This document shows, one piece after another, positions 1 to 13,039 of a stretch of 64,000 nucleotides of DNA. Position 1 is the stretch's first letter, and each line of letters opens with the position of its first letter. Source of the stretch: Bombardia bombarda (Eukaryota; Ascomycota; Sordariomycetes; Sordariales; Lasiosphaeriaceae). The stretch spans positions 954,501 through 1,018,500 of the forward strand of contig JAULSR010000007.1 in assembly GCA_030512295.1 (NCBI GenBank), written 5' to 3'. Under the pieces are notes generated by a model, which did no database searches, was not told where the DNA came from, and saw only the letters and a list, made by a program, of their open reading frames with translations. The translations under genes and the position numbers were made by a program.

Positions 1-1830
1 TAGTTTAAACGATATAATAATATATTCGAATTATTTATAATAGGTTTTAAAAGCGGTTTTTTATTAATTAACCTTACGGACTTTAATTTAATAATAAATA
101 TCTTTTAAATTAAATTTAATAAAAAACTAAATATTAATAAAACGGTTTATAAAGTTATTAATTAATAATAACGGATATTAATTTTTAATAATAATTTTAT
201 TTAATTTTTTATAATTTATATATAAATGTATAATTTTATTCTTTTTAAAGATAAAAATAATAAAAATATTAATAAAACTATTATTTTTTATAATCCGACT
301 GTTAATAAAATTCTCCCGGATATAAAAAGCTAGTTCGTTAAATTAGTTTTAATTAAATAAATAAATATAACCTTATAATAATGCAAATCCTTTTATTAAA
401 TTGATATAATGCTCGGCTTTTTTAAAGGTATTAAGTTTTTAAACTATTTGCTTCGAAAAAACGGTTATATAATAAGCGAGTTTTAAAGATAAAGGTATTA
501 AACTTAGCTTTAATTTTAAGCCGTCGAATATATTAATATAGCTTTTTTTAAGTCCGATAATAACGTTAGAAACTATAGCGGTAAAAATAAAAGCGCCGTC
601 GAAAACGTCCTAAACAATTTCCTTCGGCGAAATCTCCGAATAATAACCTTATTCGAAGGTATTAAGGGTAATATAAAGAGTTATACCTTTAAATCCTATA
701 TTTAAGTTTTTTTATAATATTAATAAGGATTTTTTTAGTTGTTTAACCCCGTAAAAAAACTAAAAAATAAAACGGGCGTTTCCGTATAAATTTATAAATT
801 AAAAGGTAAAATAAAAAATACTATAATTTTTTATTTAATTATTATTAAAGTTAATAAATTATAATAAATTAAAACCTTTAACTTTTAAAAAAGTAGGAAT
901 ATAATATATTTAATAAAATTAATAATTTATATAATTAATTTATATCTTTATATTAATGTCGATAGTTACCGTTAACGAAATAACCTTTTAGTTATAATGC
1001 CGGAAATAAATATTATTTTAAATAATAAAAATAAAGTTTAGCTTTATTTTTTATAAATAATTTAAATAAATCGATTAAAGTTATCGTTTATTATTTTTTA
1101 TTTTCCGAATTATTTTCCGAATTAAAAAGGCCGGAATATAAATTACTAGAGTTATCGTTATTTTTAATCCTAACGTTTTAAATCCGGGCGTTTAAACCTA
1201 ATATAAAGTTTCGAATAAGCTTTTTTTATAATACGCGGCAATTTCCGGAATTCGTTAAAACTAGTAAAAAAGCTCAACCTTTTATAATAAACATTTTAAT
1301 TATTATCGTTTATAAATAAAATTTAATAAATTAAATATATTTATATTATTCGGTATAATTTTTAATTAAAGTAATGTTAGGGATAGCTTTAATATACTAG
1401 TTATAATAAAAGCGGTCGAATTTAATTTAATAATTTTAACTTATAAAGGTACTATTAATTTTTATTTTAGGGAAACGTTGGATTAATATAGCTTATTTCC
1501 GGTAAAATTTTTAAAAAGATTTACCGTATTAATTATATATTAGCTAATTTTTATAAACTTAAACCTCGTTAAATTTATTACCGAAGTAGTTCGAATTAAT
1601 ATAATTTTTAAATTCCCGTTATATAATTTATTTAAAATCTCCGTTATAAAGCTACTTCTAATAAGTTTGCCATTATTACTATATCTCAAGTTCTATCCAA
1701 ATGCTAGCCTATTAAACTTAAAGTTATTAAAGTTAATCTTAATAGGTAATATTTTTTTATTTTATAACTTAAATTTAATTTTTTTTATTTTAAAAAAAAG
1801 CGTTAACTTTTAGTTTGTTAACTACGTAGG
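1..1830 (-). mobile_element. RIP-degraded Gypsy retrotransposon (5' half to RT)
   Basis: Very AT-rich, stop-filled DNA. Translating the minus strand across stops at about 1-370 gives a recognisable Gypsy reverse transcriptase: a block resembling 'DYRxLNKxTxKNxYPLP', then 'FxKxDLxDAYxxIRV', then the 'KTAFxTxYGxFEY' block running off the left edge. The stretch from 370 to about 1830 should hold protease and gag on the same strand, but I cannot name the domains. The stops fit C-to-T and G-to-A change, the RIP signature. The element reads leftwards and continues beyond the window. Confidence 0.75.
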
Positions 1831-1834
1831 TAGG

Positions 1835-2500
1835 GGGGCGGTCGTCTTTCGGCCGAAACGGCCCTCCCTAATTATTAAAATTAACTAAAGTAGCGCCGAG
1901 GTTACCGAAACTAATAGAAACGCTAGCTATAGCTTGCATTATCATAACTTAGAACTATTAAGTATTTATAATAAAGGGGGTAACTAAAAGTTCCAGCGTT
2001 AATTAAGCTCTTATAATTAAGGACTTTCCTTTTTCTTAATAATCGGGAATCTAACTATCGATATTCTTAAAATCTTCGAAAGCGGTCCTCCGTAACGGGC
2101 TAGCTTGAGGAGTAGCTTTTCCTTTCCCGCGGTTGTTGTTTATTATAGTAACCGGCTCGATCGTTACCGTATAGTATATAAAGGTTGAAGAATTGTAAGA
2201 GAAGGTAGGTACGCCTAATCAAGGTGGTCATAATAAAGACAATTAAGTAAGCGAGCAATGAAGATAGTTGGGAAGGCGAGCAATGAAGATAATTAGGAAA
2301 GCGAGCAATGATTGGTATTAGCGTAAAACTTCGACCTAGCCCTCGCAACGGAAGGTGGGCGAGGGCCGCTGCTTATATACATAGTTGGTAGGATGACTAG
2401 CATGTGCTTAGGGATGTCCGATGTTTTTATAGTCCCTTTATTAATGTAATCCCGAAGTTTACCCTGTCCCCCGAAGTTTACCCCGTTTCCTTTTATCGGT
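1835..2500 (-). repeat. GC-richer island, probable LTR/leader region between two Gypsy remnants
   Basis: This stretch is clearly less AT-rich than its surroundings. It lies between the integrase end of one minus-strand Gypsy copy (from about 2600 rightwards) and the 5' part of another (leftwards from about 1830), which is where LTRs are expected. It has a minus-strand TATA-like word near 2372 and a direct pair of CCGAAGTTTACCC words near 2452 and 2471. I could not fix exact LTR ends because the terminal TG/CA may themselves be mutated. Confidence 0.45.
2251..2325 (+). repeat. 25-bp tandem repeat, three copies
   Basis: The word GCGAGCAATGAAGAT starts at 2251 and 2276, and a diverged copy (GCGAGCAATGATT) starts at 2301. 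The period is 25 bp. It lies inside the presumed Gypsy LTR region. Confidence 0.8.
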
Positions 2501-4107
2501 TAATTAAGTCTATTATTTTTAATGATCCGCTTTCTTTTTAAGCTAGGGCAGGGGGTCGTATTTTAAATGTTTGTTATGGAATTTACGTATAAAATTAAGT
2601 GCTTTATCGTTATCGTTATTAGGTTATAGCTTTAAGTCGTTCCGTAATTGCTAAGTTAGTTCGTCGTGATCTTTCTATTTAACGAGGTACTGTTAACGCC
2701 CGTTTTCCGCTTTGCCGTAGTCGAGGATATCTTTATATTCCTAGCGGTATTTTTATTGTTTACCGATATAAAATATAATTCTTCCGTTATTTACTTATAC
2801 GTTTTTTTATATTTACTCTTATTTTAAAATGCCGTCGCTAAGGTATAATTTAATAAGTTATACGTAAAAGGAGTTAGTAACTTTAATATTATTAAGTAGA
2901 TTTAAAATAATTATATATAATAATACTTTTAAGACTTTGAACGGTTTTTTTTATTTTGGTATAAACTTATCTAACGGTCTTCCTATATCGAGGTTTTTAA
3001 CGTTTAATATAATTAATTAGCTGACTTTATATTCGGGAGCGTCGCTTTTTAATACGTAAGTATTAGCCTTATAATAGTTTTAAGCTTGCTTTAAGAAAGT
3101 AATAACTTTGTTTTATATTACGTGGAATCGTTTAGTTAATTCGGTAGCGCGGAGGAACTTTTTTTTTAGGCTTTTATAAGCTTAAGGTCCGGGTTTTTAT
3201 AAAGTTTAATACTTATCTTTAAATAAAAACTATAGTTAATAAAGAAAAGGGATATATTAGTTATTTTTAAAGATGCGTTATTACTTGCGAACTTTATTAA
3301 AAGGAGCTAATTTACCTAATTATTTTACGCTTAATCGATATAAGTTTATAAATATTATTTTATTTTTATATTTAATCGTTCGGTTTAATTGTTAGTTTTA
3401 AAATAAAAAGCGGAAAAAAGGCGTAAAATAATATTAAGCTTTTTTAAAAGTATTTTTTAAAAGGTAGATATAAATTGAATACTTTTATTGGAAACGATTA
3501 TATTAGGATATTTATAAAATAAATAAACTCGTTTAAAGAACCGTTTGGTTAGCTTTAAAGTATTAAGAATAATTATAAGTATATAATATTTTATTTTAAT
3601 AAGTTTATTTACGATTATTAAAATATATTTATAAATTTTATTAATTTTAATATATATAGGAAAAGGAGTAATATAATTAATAGAAATATCTTTTTATAAG
3701 GCTAGTAGAATTAATAACGGTTTTAAATATCTTTTAAATAATAATTTCGGGGTTTTTATTTTATTATATAATAAGTAAGCGTTATAATAAGCTCGAATAA
3801 TAGTAATTATATTTAATTAATAATAAATATAGTTTATAAAATTAATTATTTTAATTTTTTTTAAATATCTTTTTAATTTAAAGGCGTAGGTACGATAAAT
3901 AATTTATAGTTGGATTTTATAGTCTTTTAAATCGATAAAGATTTTATTTTTAAAATAAACTTTTCCGATTTTTATTATATAATTTATATAAATTATTTGT
4001 AGTTTTTTTTTTATTTTTAATAATTATATTCTTTTTTTTTTAAAATCTTAGTTTATAGTAAAGCATTCGATAATATTTTATAAAAAAATTAATTTTTTAT
4101 AGCTTTC
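2500..4107 (-). mobile_element. RIP-degraded chromodomain Gypsy, integrase C-terminus
   Basis: Minus-strand translation across stops at about 3260 down to 2900 gives the typical end of a chromovirus integrase: a region like 'APEYKVxDxV', then 'RPxxKFxPKxxxPFKVLK'. At about 2760-2600 comes a chromodomain core (EYKDILDYGK, then QYLVK, then KDHDELT). The copy is interrupted at 4108 by a Copia-family solo LTR and probably continues at 4359 and beyond. No intact reading frame remains. Confidence 0.8.
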
Positions 4108-4358
4108 TGTTGGAATGATAAGGTTATTCGTATTAGTTATTATAATAATAGTAGAGAACGGGTTGGTTGGGGGTTGTTGTTATTATATTGATCTGCTTGT
4201 TTATGTAAAAGGATTACGAACTACGGGGATAGGAAGTGGGTGGTTTTAGAGGGGTTCCTGGGACACGTGACCAATCCCCACTGTTTTGCATCTTGTCGAC
4301 TAATCACAGCCGTTACAGCCTAACGGCTGTATGCCTTTGATTGATCGTAAATCCGACA
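4108..4358 (-). mobile_element. solo LTR of the Copia family, minus orientation
   Basis: 251 bp beginning TGTTGG and ending CCGACA, nearly identical in reverse complement to the LTRs of the full Copia element at 5737-11567. It is flanked by CTTTC (4103-4107) and TTTTC (4359-4363), a 5-bp target duplication with one transition. No internal sequence follows, so it is a solo LTR left by LTR-LTR recombination, nested in the Gypsy remnant. Confidence 0.85.
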
Positions 4359-5731
4359 TTTTCGTTAATTAAATCGTTTAAATATTTAAAAATATTAATA
4401 TCGGTAATATAAAGGTCGGATTCTCCCGATAATAAATTATAGTTTATATATAATAATAAAATAATTATCGTATTTTTAAGAGTTTTTTTATTAAAATCTT
4501 TTAAAAAGGTTTTATTAAACTATTTTAATTTAATTAAAAAGCAAATATAATTTTATAATCTTTTATTATTATTTTTATTTGGAGTGTTTTTTAATTTATA
4601 ATTAAACGTATTTAAATAGTAATTCGCTTTTCCGGGTTTATAAGTAATAATAAAATTAAATTAAAATAAGAATTTAAACTAACGTATTTATTTTAAAATT
4701 AATTGCTTTATAATAATAAACGTTTTAAAATTTTTATAATTAATAATAATCTTAAAAAGTTTTAGGGTATTTTTAAACTCCGGCCGTTATTTTTTTAATA
4801 TTTTAATAATAATTAACAATTTTTTATTATAAATATTATAGTTATATTTTTACGCGGAATATTTAAATAAAAAGTATATAATTAAATAAAAAACGTCGTC
4901 GTTTTTTTTTTATAAAAGGATTCTTTTTATAATTTAATTCGAAGTATTTATTTCGATTATTATAAGTTTAAATTATTTAAATACTTATTAATAGTTTAAA
5001 GTTTATTTTTAAAATATATTTTTTTTAATAAAATTATAAAATAATTTCGTTATATTAGAAAATTATTTAATAAAATATCGATAAAAGTTAATAAATCTTA
5101 AAAAACGTTAGAATTATTTTTTTATAATAAATAAAAACTAATCGATTATGGTTTTAATTTTTTTTTTTTTTATTTCGATACTTTTTAAAATAATAATAAT
5201 ATTTAAATATTTAATATATATAATATAAAATTCGTATTTATTAATATTAATTTATAAGCTTGCTTTCGAGAGTTGTTTTAATATTATTTATATATATTAA
5301 ATATATTTTTTTTCGGAATTAAAATAAATTAAAATATTATTTAAATATATAATTATATAATTATTAAATATTTCGTATAACGTATTATTAATATAATATT
5401 AAAATATAACCGGTATTTTTTAAAAGCCGAAAAAAGTTATTAATAATTCGTATAAACCGAAACGGATAATAAAAATTATTAATTATTTATAACTTTCCGT
5501 TATTTTAATTTTATTAAATATTATTATAATATTTAATTTAATAAAGATTTTAATTTTATAAATTATATTTAAAGTTTTATATATTAATAAAAAAAGATAC
5601 TTATTTTTTAAAAAAATATTATTAACGTTTTAATAATTTTAATAAATATAAACTTTTTTTTTTAATTTTTTAATTAGGAATAAAAGTGCTACGATTTTTA
5701 TTAAAAAAGGTCAAATAAACTTTTTTATTAA
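4359..5731. other. AT-rich RIP DNA, probable continuation of the Gypsy remnant
   Basis: Almost pure A/T with scattered CG pairs and no open frame. Its position between two nested insertions, each with its own target duplication, suggests it is more of the Gypsy copy seen at 2500-4107. I cannot name domains in it. Confidence 0.5.
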
Positions 5732-5736
5732 ATTAT

Positions 5737-5988
5737 TGTCGGATTTACGATCAATCAGAGGCATACAGCCGTCAGGCTGTGACGGCTGTGATTGGTCGAC
5801 AGGATGCAAAACAGTGGGGATTGGTCACGTGTCCCAGGAACCCCTCCAAACACCACCCACTTCCTATCCCCGTAATTCGTAATCCTTTTATATAAATAAG
5901 CAGATTAATACAATAACAATAACCCCCAACTAACCCGTTCTCTACAGTTACTATAGTAATTCGTACGAATAACCTTGTCATTCTAACA
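5737..5988 (+). repeat. Copia 5' LTR
   Basis: 252 bp, TGTCGG...CTAACA, preceded by the target duplication ATTAT. The same LTR family recurs at 4108-4358, 11316-11567 and 12398-12649. A 69-aa open frame inside the LTR appears in most copies only because the LTR is conserved; it is not a gene. Confidence 0.93.
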
Positions 5989-8900
5989 CTAATTAGTGGT
6001 TGACCGACCAGGCTAACCGCAAAACAGTAAGGATTCCGACAGCGGTAGTGATCGTGGTTCCCACGATTGCTAGACAGGAAGCGGCACGAAGGATTATATT
6101 CGAGAAGGTATTAAATATGTAAAAAGCTTAATTGACGTAGGATTACGAGCGCGAAAGAGACTTTTCAACGTACGGAAAAACCGAGACGAAAACCTTAAAA
6201 ATAGCCGAAAGAAAGGCCTTGCGCTTTATTTAGCTATCTGCGTCCACCACGCACGACGGAGGCGACCACAACCCTCCGCACTAACCTTGCGAAGGACTTA
6301 ATAGTTAAAAAAAAAGGTTTTGACCTTACTTAACTACCTATATCCTTCGATAAAGACAATCACGATAGCGATTTTACGTACGAACAGTCGTATTATTAGC
6401 ATTACCGACCTAACTTGGGAAGGTAAAGACTTCGACCCGACAGACGAAGATTAGGCTATAGCAAAGAGACTTAACACCTATTTAATTAATTGCTTTAAGA
6501 TCTACGATAACGAGGAATTGCGAGACGACGTTTTATTTGAAGCTTTCCAATCCGACTTTATCGACTGGACAGAAGACCATTTTAAAACCCTCGACAAAAC
6601 TCTCTGTACTAGCTTTAAACACTTCTTTAACGACCACGGCATTTATTTCAATAAAAAAGGAATGATATTATAACAATTCGTTACAATAGCTTAAAATGAG
6701 GAAGTACCCGAGTGGCCCGATAAAGAGGTTGAGCGGTATTATAAGTGTAAAGAAGATAAGTTTTAGTTATATTGTAACCCGCACTCCTCTAAGCTTAAAA
6801 ATATTACTAAAAGTAATACCGTTATTCCTATTCCGTTAAAGAAGAATAACTCTATCGCTTTTATTCCGAATAATATTATTAAAACCCAATTAAATATAAT
6901 TATTATCGAAAATAAACCTTTCAATATATTCGAATACCTAACTAATATAATACCGCGAATATTAATAAATTTTATTAAAATATATAATAATAATAATAAG
7001 AAGTTTAAAAGCAGATTTTATAATATTTTAAATTCTAAAGTTTAGATTTTTAAAGACTTTTATAGAAAAGTTAATATTTTACCTTATTTATATTATAAAG
7101 TATATTTAATTATGTTAAAGAATAAAGCTAAATAGTTTTATTTCGATCGTTTAATAAAAAAAAACTTTAATTTTAATAAAATAATTAATTATATTAGAGA
7201 ATTCTTTTATACCGTCGAAAACCGTTAGATATATATCTAAGAATAACAATCGATAACCTTCTTTAGGATTATTTAAACGAACCCCGACAAAAATTTGTCG
7301 CAATATTTCGAAATCTTTATAAATAAGCTATAAAAGATTTATAAAAAATTGTCGATATTAGGCAATTATAAAGGAAACTAAAGCCTCGCGGAGCAACTAC
7401 TTAATATATGTTAAAAAATAAATATATATAAACTAATAACGATAAAGTTAACTTTTAGCTTTAAAAGCGTTGCCTCTAAGCTAAAGAATGCTATAAGTAT
7501 CCATATACGTTTTAAGAAAATTACCTGTTAATAATAATATTCTACCGATTAAAAACTAGAAAATATTAATTAATATTAAGTTAATTAACGATACAAAGGC
7601 GGATAGTTTACCATTAAAGGAGGCTACCGAGCGAACCCTTAAAGCGGCGGACCATATAAGCTAATTAAAAGTAGTAAGAAGTGCTTCGTATACGGAAAAT
7701 AAAGCTGTTGGTTTATAAAGCATCCGATTTTTAAACGCCGACTAAAGTATAACTAGTGGCGAAAATATATATAAGAGATGGGTAAAGAAAAGACCGATTT
7801 CGTTTAATTTCTAATAGATTTCGAAAGTATTAATACCGGCGAAAGCGAAGCTGAAATTGAGGCTAATTTCGAGACCTGGCTGACCGTAAGAATAACACTT
7901 GAACCGGAGTTTGAGAGCTTTTTAACGGTATACGGCCCGGTTAACGGCGAGGAGACAATTAACCTTCTTAATAACTAAACGATAATGCATATAATAATGA
8001 TAACCGACCCGTTTAAACGATCTCCGAACGAACCCGTATCCCTTTTCCACTTTAAAAGCCGATATAATTTAAAGACCTTTTAAAGTATTATACTTAATAT
8101 AAATATAGCAAGTATATTAATAACTAGCGAAAACTAAATTAAAGTATTTTAAAAGAAGGTCCTTAATATTAAAATTAATACTTTAACGGCTAAATAATAT
8201 TACGTACGGTTTAGAAATAACCCAGAAAGTATATCTTTTAAAACTATAGCCGTAAAAACTCCCTTTAAAATTATTAACTTCTAAGTCGTTTTAACGAACA
8301 CCCTATTCTTATTTTACCTTTCGGATATAGATAAGTACGGTATTTATTTTAATAATATCCTTAATATTTTAGTTTATCGAGGCAAGGGCTATCCGGTTGT
8401 ACGGAAATGGGGCTATTTTTAGCTTTTATTGGACGATATAGAGAAGATTATCGTATAGTGCCACCTAATGGAAACAGAACTACGTTAATTATACCGACGA
8501 TTCGATTATCCAGCGATAGAACGCTTATATAAGGTATTTATACGAGCAAGCTATAATAACTTAAACTATAACGTTATTAAAAAGATTAATAAATTTTATT
8601 ATTAATGTTAGATATAAGGTAGCAACCCCGGTAGATTTAAATTTACTTTCCGTAACGAGATTAACTTTAATTACCGAATAATAGTAAATATTATATATAT
8701 TAATAAAAGGCTAATTATCCACCTCATCGATAAAGCTACCTTTTTTTAAGCCGTACGATTCTTTTAAAAAATAATAATAAAAGTAATATAAAATATAATC
8801 CGGGTTATGTGGATCGATATATACGTTAAATTATTTAATGTTATTGTTACTAATATAAAAATTAATTTTATAGTAAAAGAATTCGTTAATAACGCCCATA

Positions 8901-10711
8901 ATATGTTGATTAAAATTAAAGAAGTTTCAATTAAAGCTTATAATTTTATCGGTAAATTAAAACGATATTATAAACTATTTAAACGAATATATAAAGTTAT
9001 TATAATAAACTTATAAAGCGTTAATATTATAGCAGACTAAACTTTCTAAATAGTTATTAAAATAATTAACGATACTATAAGCCTAAACAGCTTAATGCTT
9101 ACACTCTTTATTTTCGGAACGTATCCTCAAATAACTAACTTATCGCCCCGATCCCCTTCCATTAAGGCACGTACGAAAGCAATATAAAAAGCGATAATAA
9201 AAATACGCACCTTCAAAATAAAGAGATAAATATTCGAAGTTTTAAGTACCTATAACGGCCCGAATAATTTAGAAATACTTAACTTCCTTCTTTAAAGCGA
9301 AATAAAAGTATAACAAAAAACCTACAAATAAACCGGCCTGTATATATTACTCGTATACAATAGAGAAACTTATACGGTTAAAGTTAACAGTAAACTTACT
9401 AACTTCCATATTATAATAATTAAACTATACTACCGTAATAACTCAACTATTACCCCGACTTAAAATAAAACTAAAAGACTTCGTAATAACGATAATTACG
9501 ACAATAAATGGACTCCCCTATAAGAAAAAATCCGAGTACTAAAGCGGCAAGGACGTCCCCCTAAATCAAAGAACAAAGCAAAGCCAAACCCTAATATAAA
9601 TATAGCAATAACTAAAGGCATAAACCTTATAATAACCTATTTGATAGCGAAAGAGATTAAGGATTATGATCTAATAGTCCGACTCCGCCAGGAAAGGAAG
9701 ATTCCAATAGTTGGCGAACCTTTCTCCCTTTTTAATTAAAAGGAAATCGAAGCCTTTATTAAACGAGGGGTCTTTATATTCCAAAGGTACGACCCGGAAA
9801 AACATAAGGGTATATATATTTTCAAATCGCGCATAATACGAGAGATCAAAGGCAAGGAAACGGATTCCCCATACGAGAAATCCCGGCTTGTAATACAAAG
9901 CCACAACAATCAAAACAAAGAATTGGTGTTAACGCAAAGCCCTACAATCCAACGAACGAGCCAACGGATTCTAATTGCCCTAGCACCCTCCTTAATCCGG
10001 CAAGGAATAATACTATAGATCCGAAACATTACGTAAGCATATATACAGTTTATAACGGTATTTTAATATATAATTTTAACCTACTTTTTTAAGCAAATTC
10101 GCTATAACTATCCAAAAGGGACAATTATAAAGGTAATTAAGCCGTTATACGGTATAGCCGAGGCAGGCACGCACTAATAAGCAACCTATTTTAAGCATTA
10201 TCGAAACCGATTAAGTATAATTATATTAACCTACGATCTATACCTATTAATTACATTAAACGATTTAAAGCATTTTATAATCGTTAATATATAGATTAAC
10301 GATACGATCGGCCTCAGCAATCTAAGTTTCGAAGCTTTAAAAGAAGAGATAATTAAAGAAACTAAGTTCATAGCTAAACTAAAATAAAAGCTAATTCCAA
10401 CTAACCCGTTTACGTTTAACGGATACATTCTGACTTTCCGAAAGGATAATATATTAGCTTTACGGCAGAAGAAGCAAGGCGAAAAGCTTAAAATTATAAC
10501 TAATGTTTAAAAATATATCGAATAGCAAGCACGCGGCGCGTATATCGCATCGATCTATCAACCTGAGGCTGCATTCGACCTATCGGCGGCAACATAGTAT
10601 AAAAAACCTACAAAAAAAGACGTTACTAAGATAAATAAGCGAATTAAGTAGCAAATAAAGCACGTCGACCGAGGTATTAACTACATTCCTTTCGACCTAC
10701 GTACGGTTAGA

Positions 10712-11122
10712 TTGTTCGTTTATGTAGACGCCTCATTCGCCAACAACAAGGACCTGAACTTACAAATCGGATATATGATTTTCCTAGCGAACGAAGAGAC
10801 GGACGAAAGAAGCTTTACAATAACAAGAAACATAGTCCATTGGTCATCAACCAAATGCAAGCGGATTACAAAAAGCGTACTAGCTTCAGAGATCTACGCG
10901 ATGGCTAACGGCGTTGACGCAGGCATTTCCTTCAACACAACGATCAATATGATCCTAGCCAAACTAAGCATCCCGAGCATCCCTATAATCGTCTGTACCG
11001 ACTCTTTCTCTCTATACGAATGCTTGGTGAAGCTAGGCATTACGAAAGAGAAGCGGCTTATAATAGATATCATAAGTATGAGGCAGGCATACGAGAAGCA
11101 GGAAATCTTTGAAGTCCGTTAG
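10712..11122 (+). pseudogene. Copia RNase H fragment
   Basis: A 136-codon open stretch that is the RNase H domain of the Copia polyprotein: it starts VYVDASFANN, has IGYMIFLAN and VHWSSTKCKRIT, then ASEIYAMANGVDAG and VCTDSFSLYE. The polyprotein frame upstream is broken by stops, so this is only the surviving tail. The stop at 11122 is probably also a mutation, because similar coding sequence (INGNDNPADVMTK) continues after it. Confidence 0.9.
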
Positions 11123-11315
11123 ATCAACGGCAACGACAACCCGGCCGACGTAATGACGAAGTCAACACCCAACCAGTCCCTACAGGCCCTCATTAACAAC
11201 AACACGTTGAAGGTAGGAATTCAGGCTTCCGTGAAGCGGAATAGGAAGGACAACAAGTAGTAAGGCCCTCAATAAGGGAGGAAGTTAGTCGTTGGAAAAA
11301 GTAAAAGATTGCTAA

Positions 11316-11567
11316 TATCGGATTTACGATCAATTAGAGGCATATAGCCGTCAGGCTGTGACGGCTATGATTGGTCGACAGGATGCAAAACAGTGGGGAT
11401 TGGTCACGTGTCCCAGGAACCCCTCTAAACACCACCCACTTCCTGTCCCCGTAGTTCGTGATCCTTTTACATAGACAAGCAGATCAATATAACAATAATA
11501 ACCCTCAACCAACCCGTTCTCTACAGTTACTATAGTGACTCGTACGAATGACCTTGTCATTCCAACA
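11316..11567 (+). repeat. Copia 3' LTR
   Basis: 252 bp matching the 5' LTR. Its first dinucleotide is TA instead of TG, a RIP-type transition. It is followed by the target duplication ATTAT at 11568-11572. Confidence 0.92.
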
Positions 11568-11572
11568 ATTAT

Positions 11573-12397
11573 CGTTTAATTAATATTTAATAACTTTTAA
11601 TTTTATTAATAATATAAATTTAATTTAAATATATAAAAGCTTACTTTCTAAAATAAATTTTATTTTATAATTGTAAAACTAATAAAATAATAAAACATTT
11701 GCCTTTTAAAGAATAAATACGTTTAAAAAATTATAGTATTACTCGGGGATTTTTTTTAAGCTTTTTTTTAAATATATATTTTTTATTTAATTTAATAAAA
11801 AACTATTTAATATTTTTTTTTATAATTTTTTTTAATAAAATAATATTATTAAAATAATAATCGATAAAATTGTAATATTTATTTAAAAATAAAAATTTAT
11901 AATATTTTAAATCTTTTTTTTTATATTATTTAATATATTAGTTTTTTAAATAGTTTTAATATAAAGATTAAATCTTTAATTTATATAATTCGTTCGAATT
12001 TTGTTATAATAAATATATTAATTTATACCTTTTTTATTTTATTATAAGGAAAAAGTTTTATATATTAAATAATTTAATATTTTAATTATTTATTAAATTT
12101 AAATTAACTATTATAAGCTTATTTTAAATAAAATATTAAAAAATTATTAGAAGCTTTTTTCTTACGTCGGCGATTATTTTAATTAATAAAAGTATTTTTT
12201 TTTTTTTTAAATAATTTCTTTTATTTTATAAAATTTAATAAATTTTTTTAATTTTTTTTTATTAAAAACTTTTTTCATTATTATTTAATAAAGTATTTTC
12301 TTTTATTTATTAATTATTAATATTATTATATATTATTATTATTAAACGATAATTCCCGCCTTAATAACCTTTTTTAAAGTGTAAAAAAATCTTAAAA
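11573..12397. other. AT-rich RIP DNA between Copia element and solo LTR
   Basis: No open frame and no recognised domain. Probably the same older retrotransposon that received both Copia-family insertions. Confidence 0.45.
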
Positions 12398-12649
12398 TGT
12401 TAGAATGACAAGGTCATTCATACTAGTCACTATAGTAATAGTAGAGAACGGGTTAGTTGGGGGTTATTGTTATTGTATTGATCTGTTTATCTATCTAAAA
12501 GGATCACGAACTACGGGGACAGGAAGTGGGTGGTGTTTGGAGGGGTTCCTAGGACACGTAACTAATCCCCACTATTTTGCATCCTGTCGACCAATCACAG
12601 CCGTCACAGCCTGACGGCTATATGCCTCTGATTGATCGTAAATCCGACA
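12398..12649 (-). mobile_element. solo LTR of the Copia family, minus orientation
   Basis: 252 bp from TGTTAG to CCGACA, the reverse complement of the Copia LTR. Flanks are TAAAA (12393-12397) and TGAAA (12650-12654), a 5-bp target duplication with one G/A difference. It is less mutated than its surroundings. Confidence 0.85.
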
Positions 12650-13003
12650 TGAAAATAAATAATAATTATTATATTTATCGATAAAAATTAAAAACCTTTT
12701 GTTTTATATTATATAAAAATTATATAATTTTAATTATAAAAAACCGAAAATTAAAGGGTAATTTTTATTTAAATCGATAATTAATATTTATATATATTCT
12801 TTATAATAGCCGATTTTAAGTATAAATTTTATATAATTTATAAGCTAAGTTTTTTTTATTTTATTTATTAATTTTAATGGTTTTAATTTTATAAATTTAT
12901 ATAAAAATAATTATAAATCGTATATTAAAATAATATTTATAAATACTTTTTTATTATATTTTAAATTTATTAAAATTAAGATTTTAATTTTATATTATTA
13001 TTA
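12650..13003. other. AT-rich RIP DNA up to the Starship border
   Basis: No gene. Composition changes abruptly at about 13004 from nearly all A/T to GC-balanced DNA. Confidence 0.6.
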
Positions 13004-13039
13004 TCTCAGTGTCGCGGCCTTCCCCGCCGGGTTTGGCGG
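13004..13039 (+). repeat. left terminal repeat of the putative Starship
   Basis: Begins TCTCAGTGTCGCGG, then GCCTTCC and GCCGGGTTTG, with a small CCGCC/GGCGG inverted pair (13024-13028 and 13035-13039). The words TCTSAGTGT, GCCTTCC and GCCGGGTTTG recur, inverted and more tightly spaced, at 43909-43935. Confidence 0.55.

Larger units (their letters stand above)
5737..11567 (+). mobile_element. complete Copia LTR retrotransposon, RIP-damaged
   Basis: 5.83 kb element with 252-bp LTRs (5737-5988 and 11316-11567) and a perfect 5-bp target duplication ATTAT (5732-5736 and 11568-11572). Plus-strand translation across stops shows Copia order: a CCHC-like knuckle near 7677-7730 with a Cys apparently changed to Tyr; a GAG-pre-integrase block near 8455-8640 (CHLMETELR, YRRFDYPAIERL); integrase to about 8810; an RVT_2 reverse transcriptase near 9680-10080 (EIEAFIKRGVF, PYEKSRLVIQ); and RNase H at 10712-11122. 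Damage is heavy in the 5' two thirds and light near the 3' end. It is a dead copy, but sequence-complete. Confidence 0.93.

Noticed and set aside
4129..12614. Repeated 69-codon open frames in several LTR copies
   Set aside because: They are in the LTR itself, run across its end-to-end sequence in the antisense or sense direction, and reappear only because the LTR is repeated.
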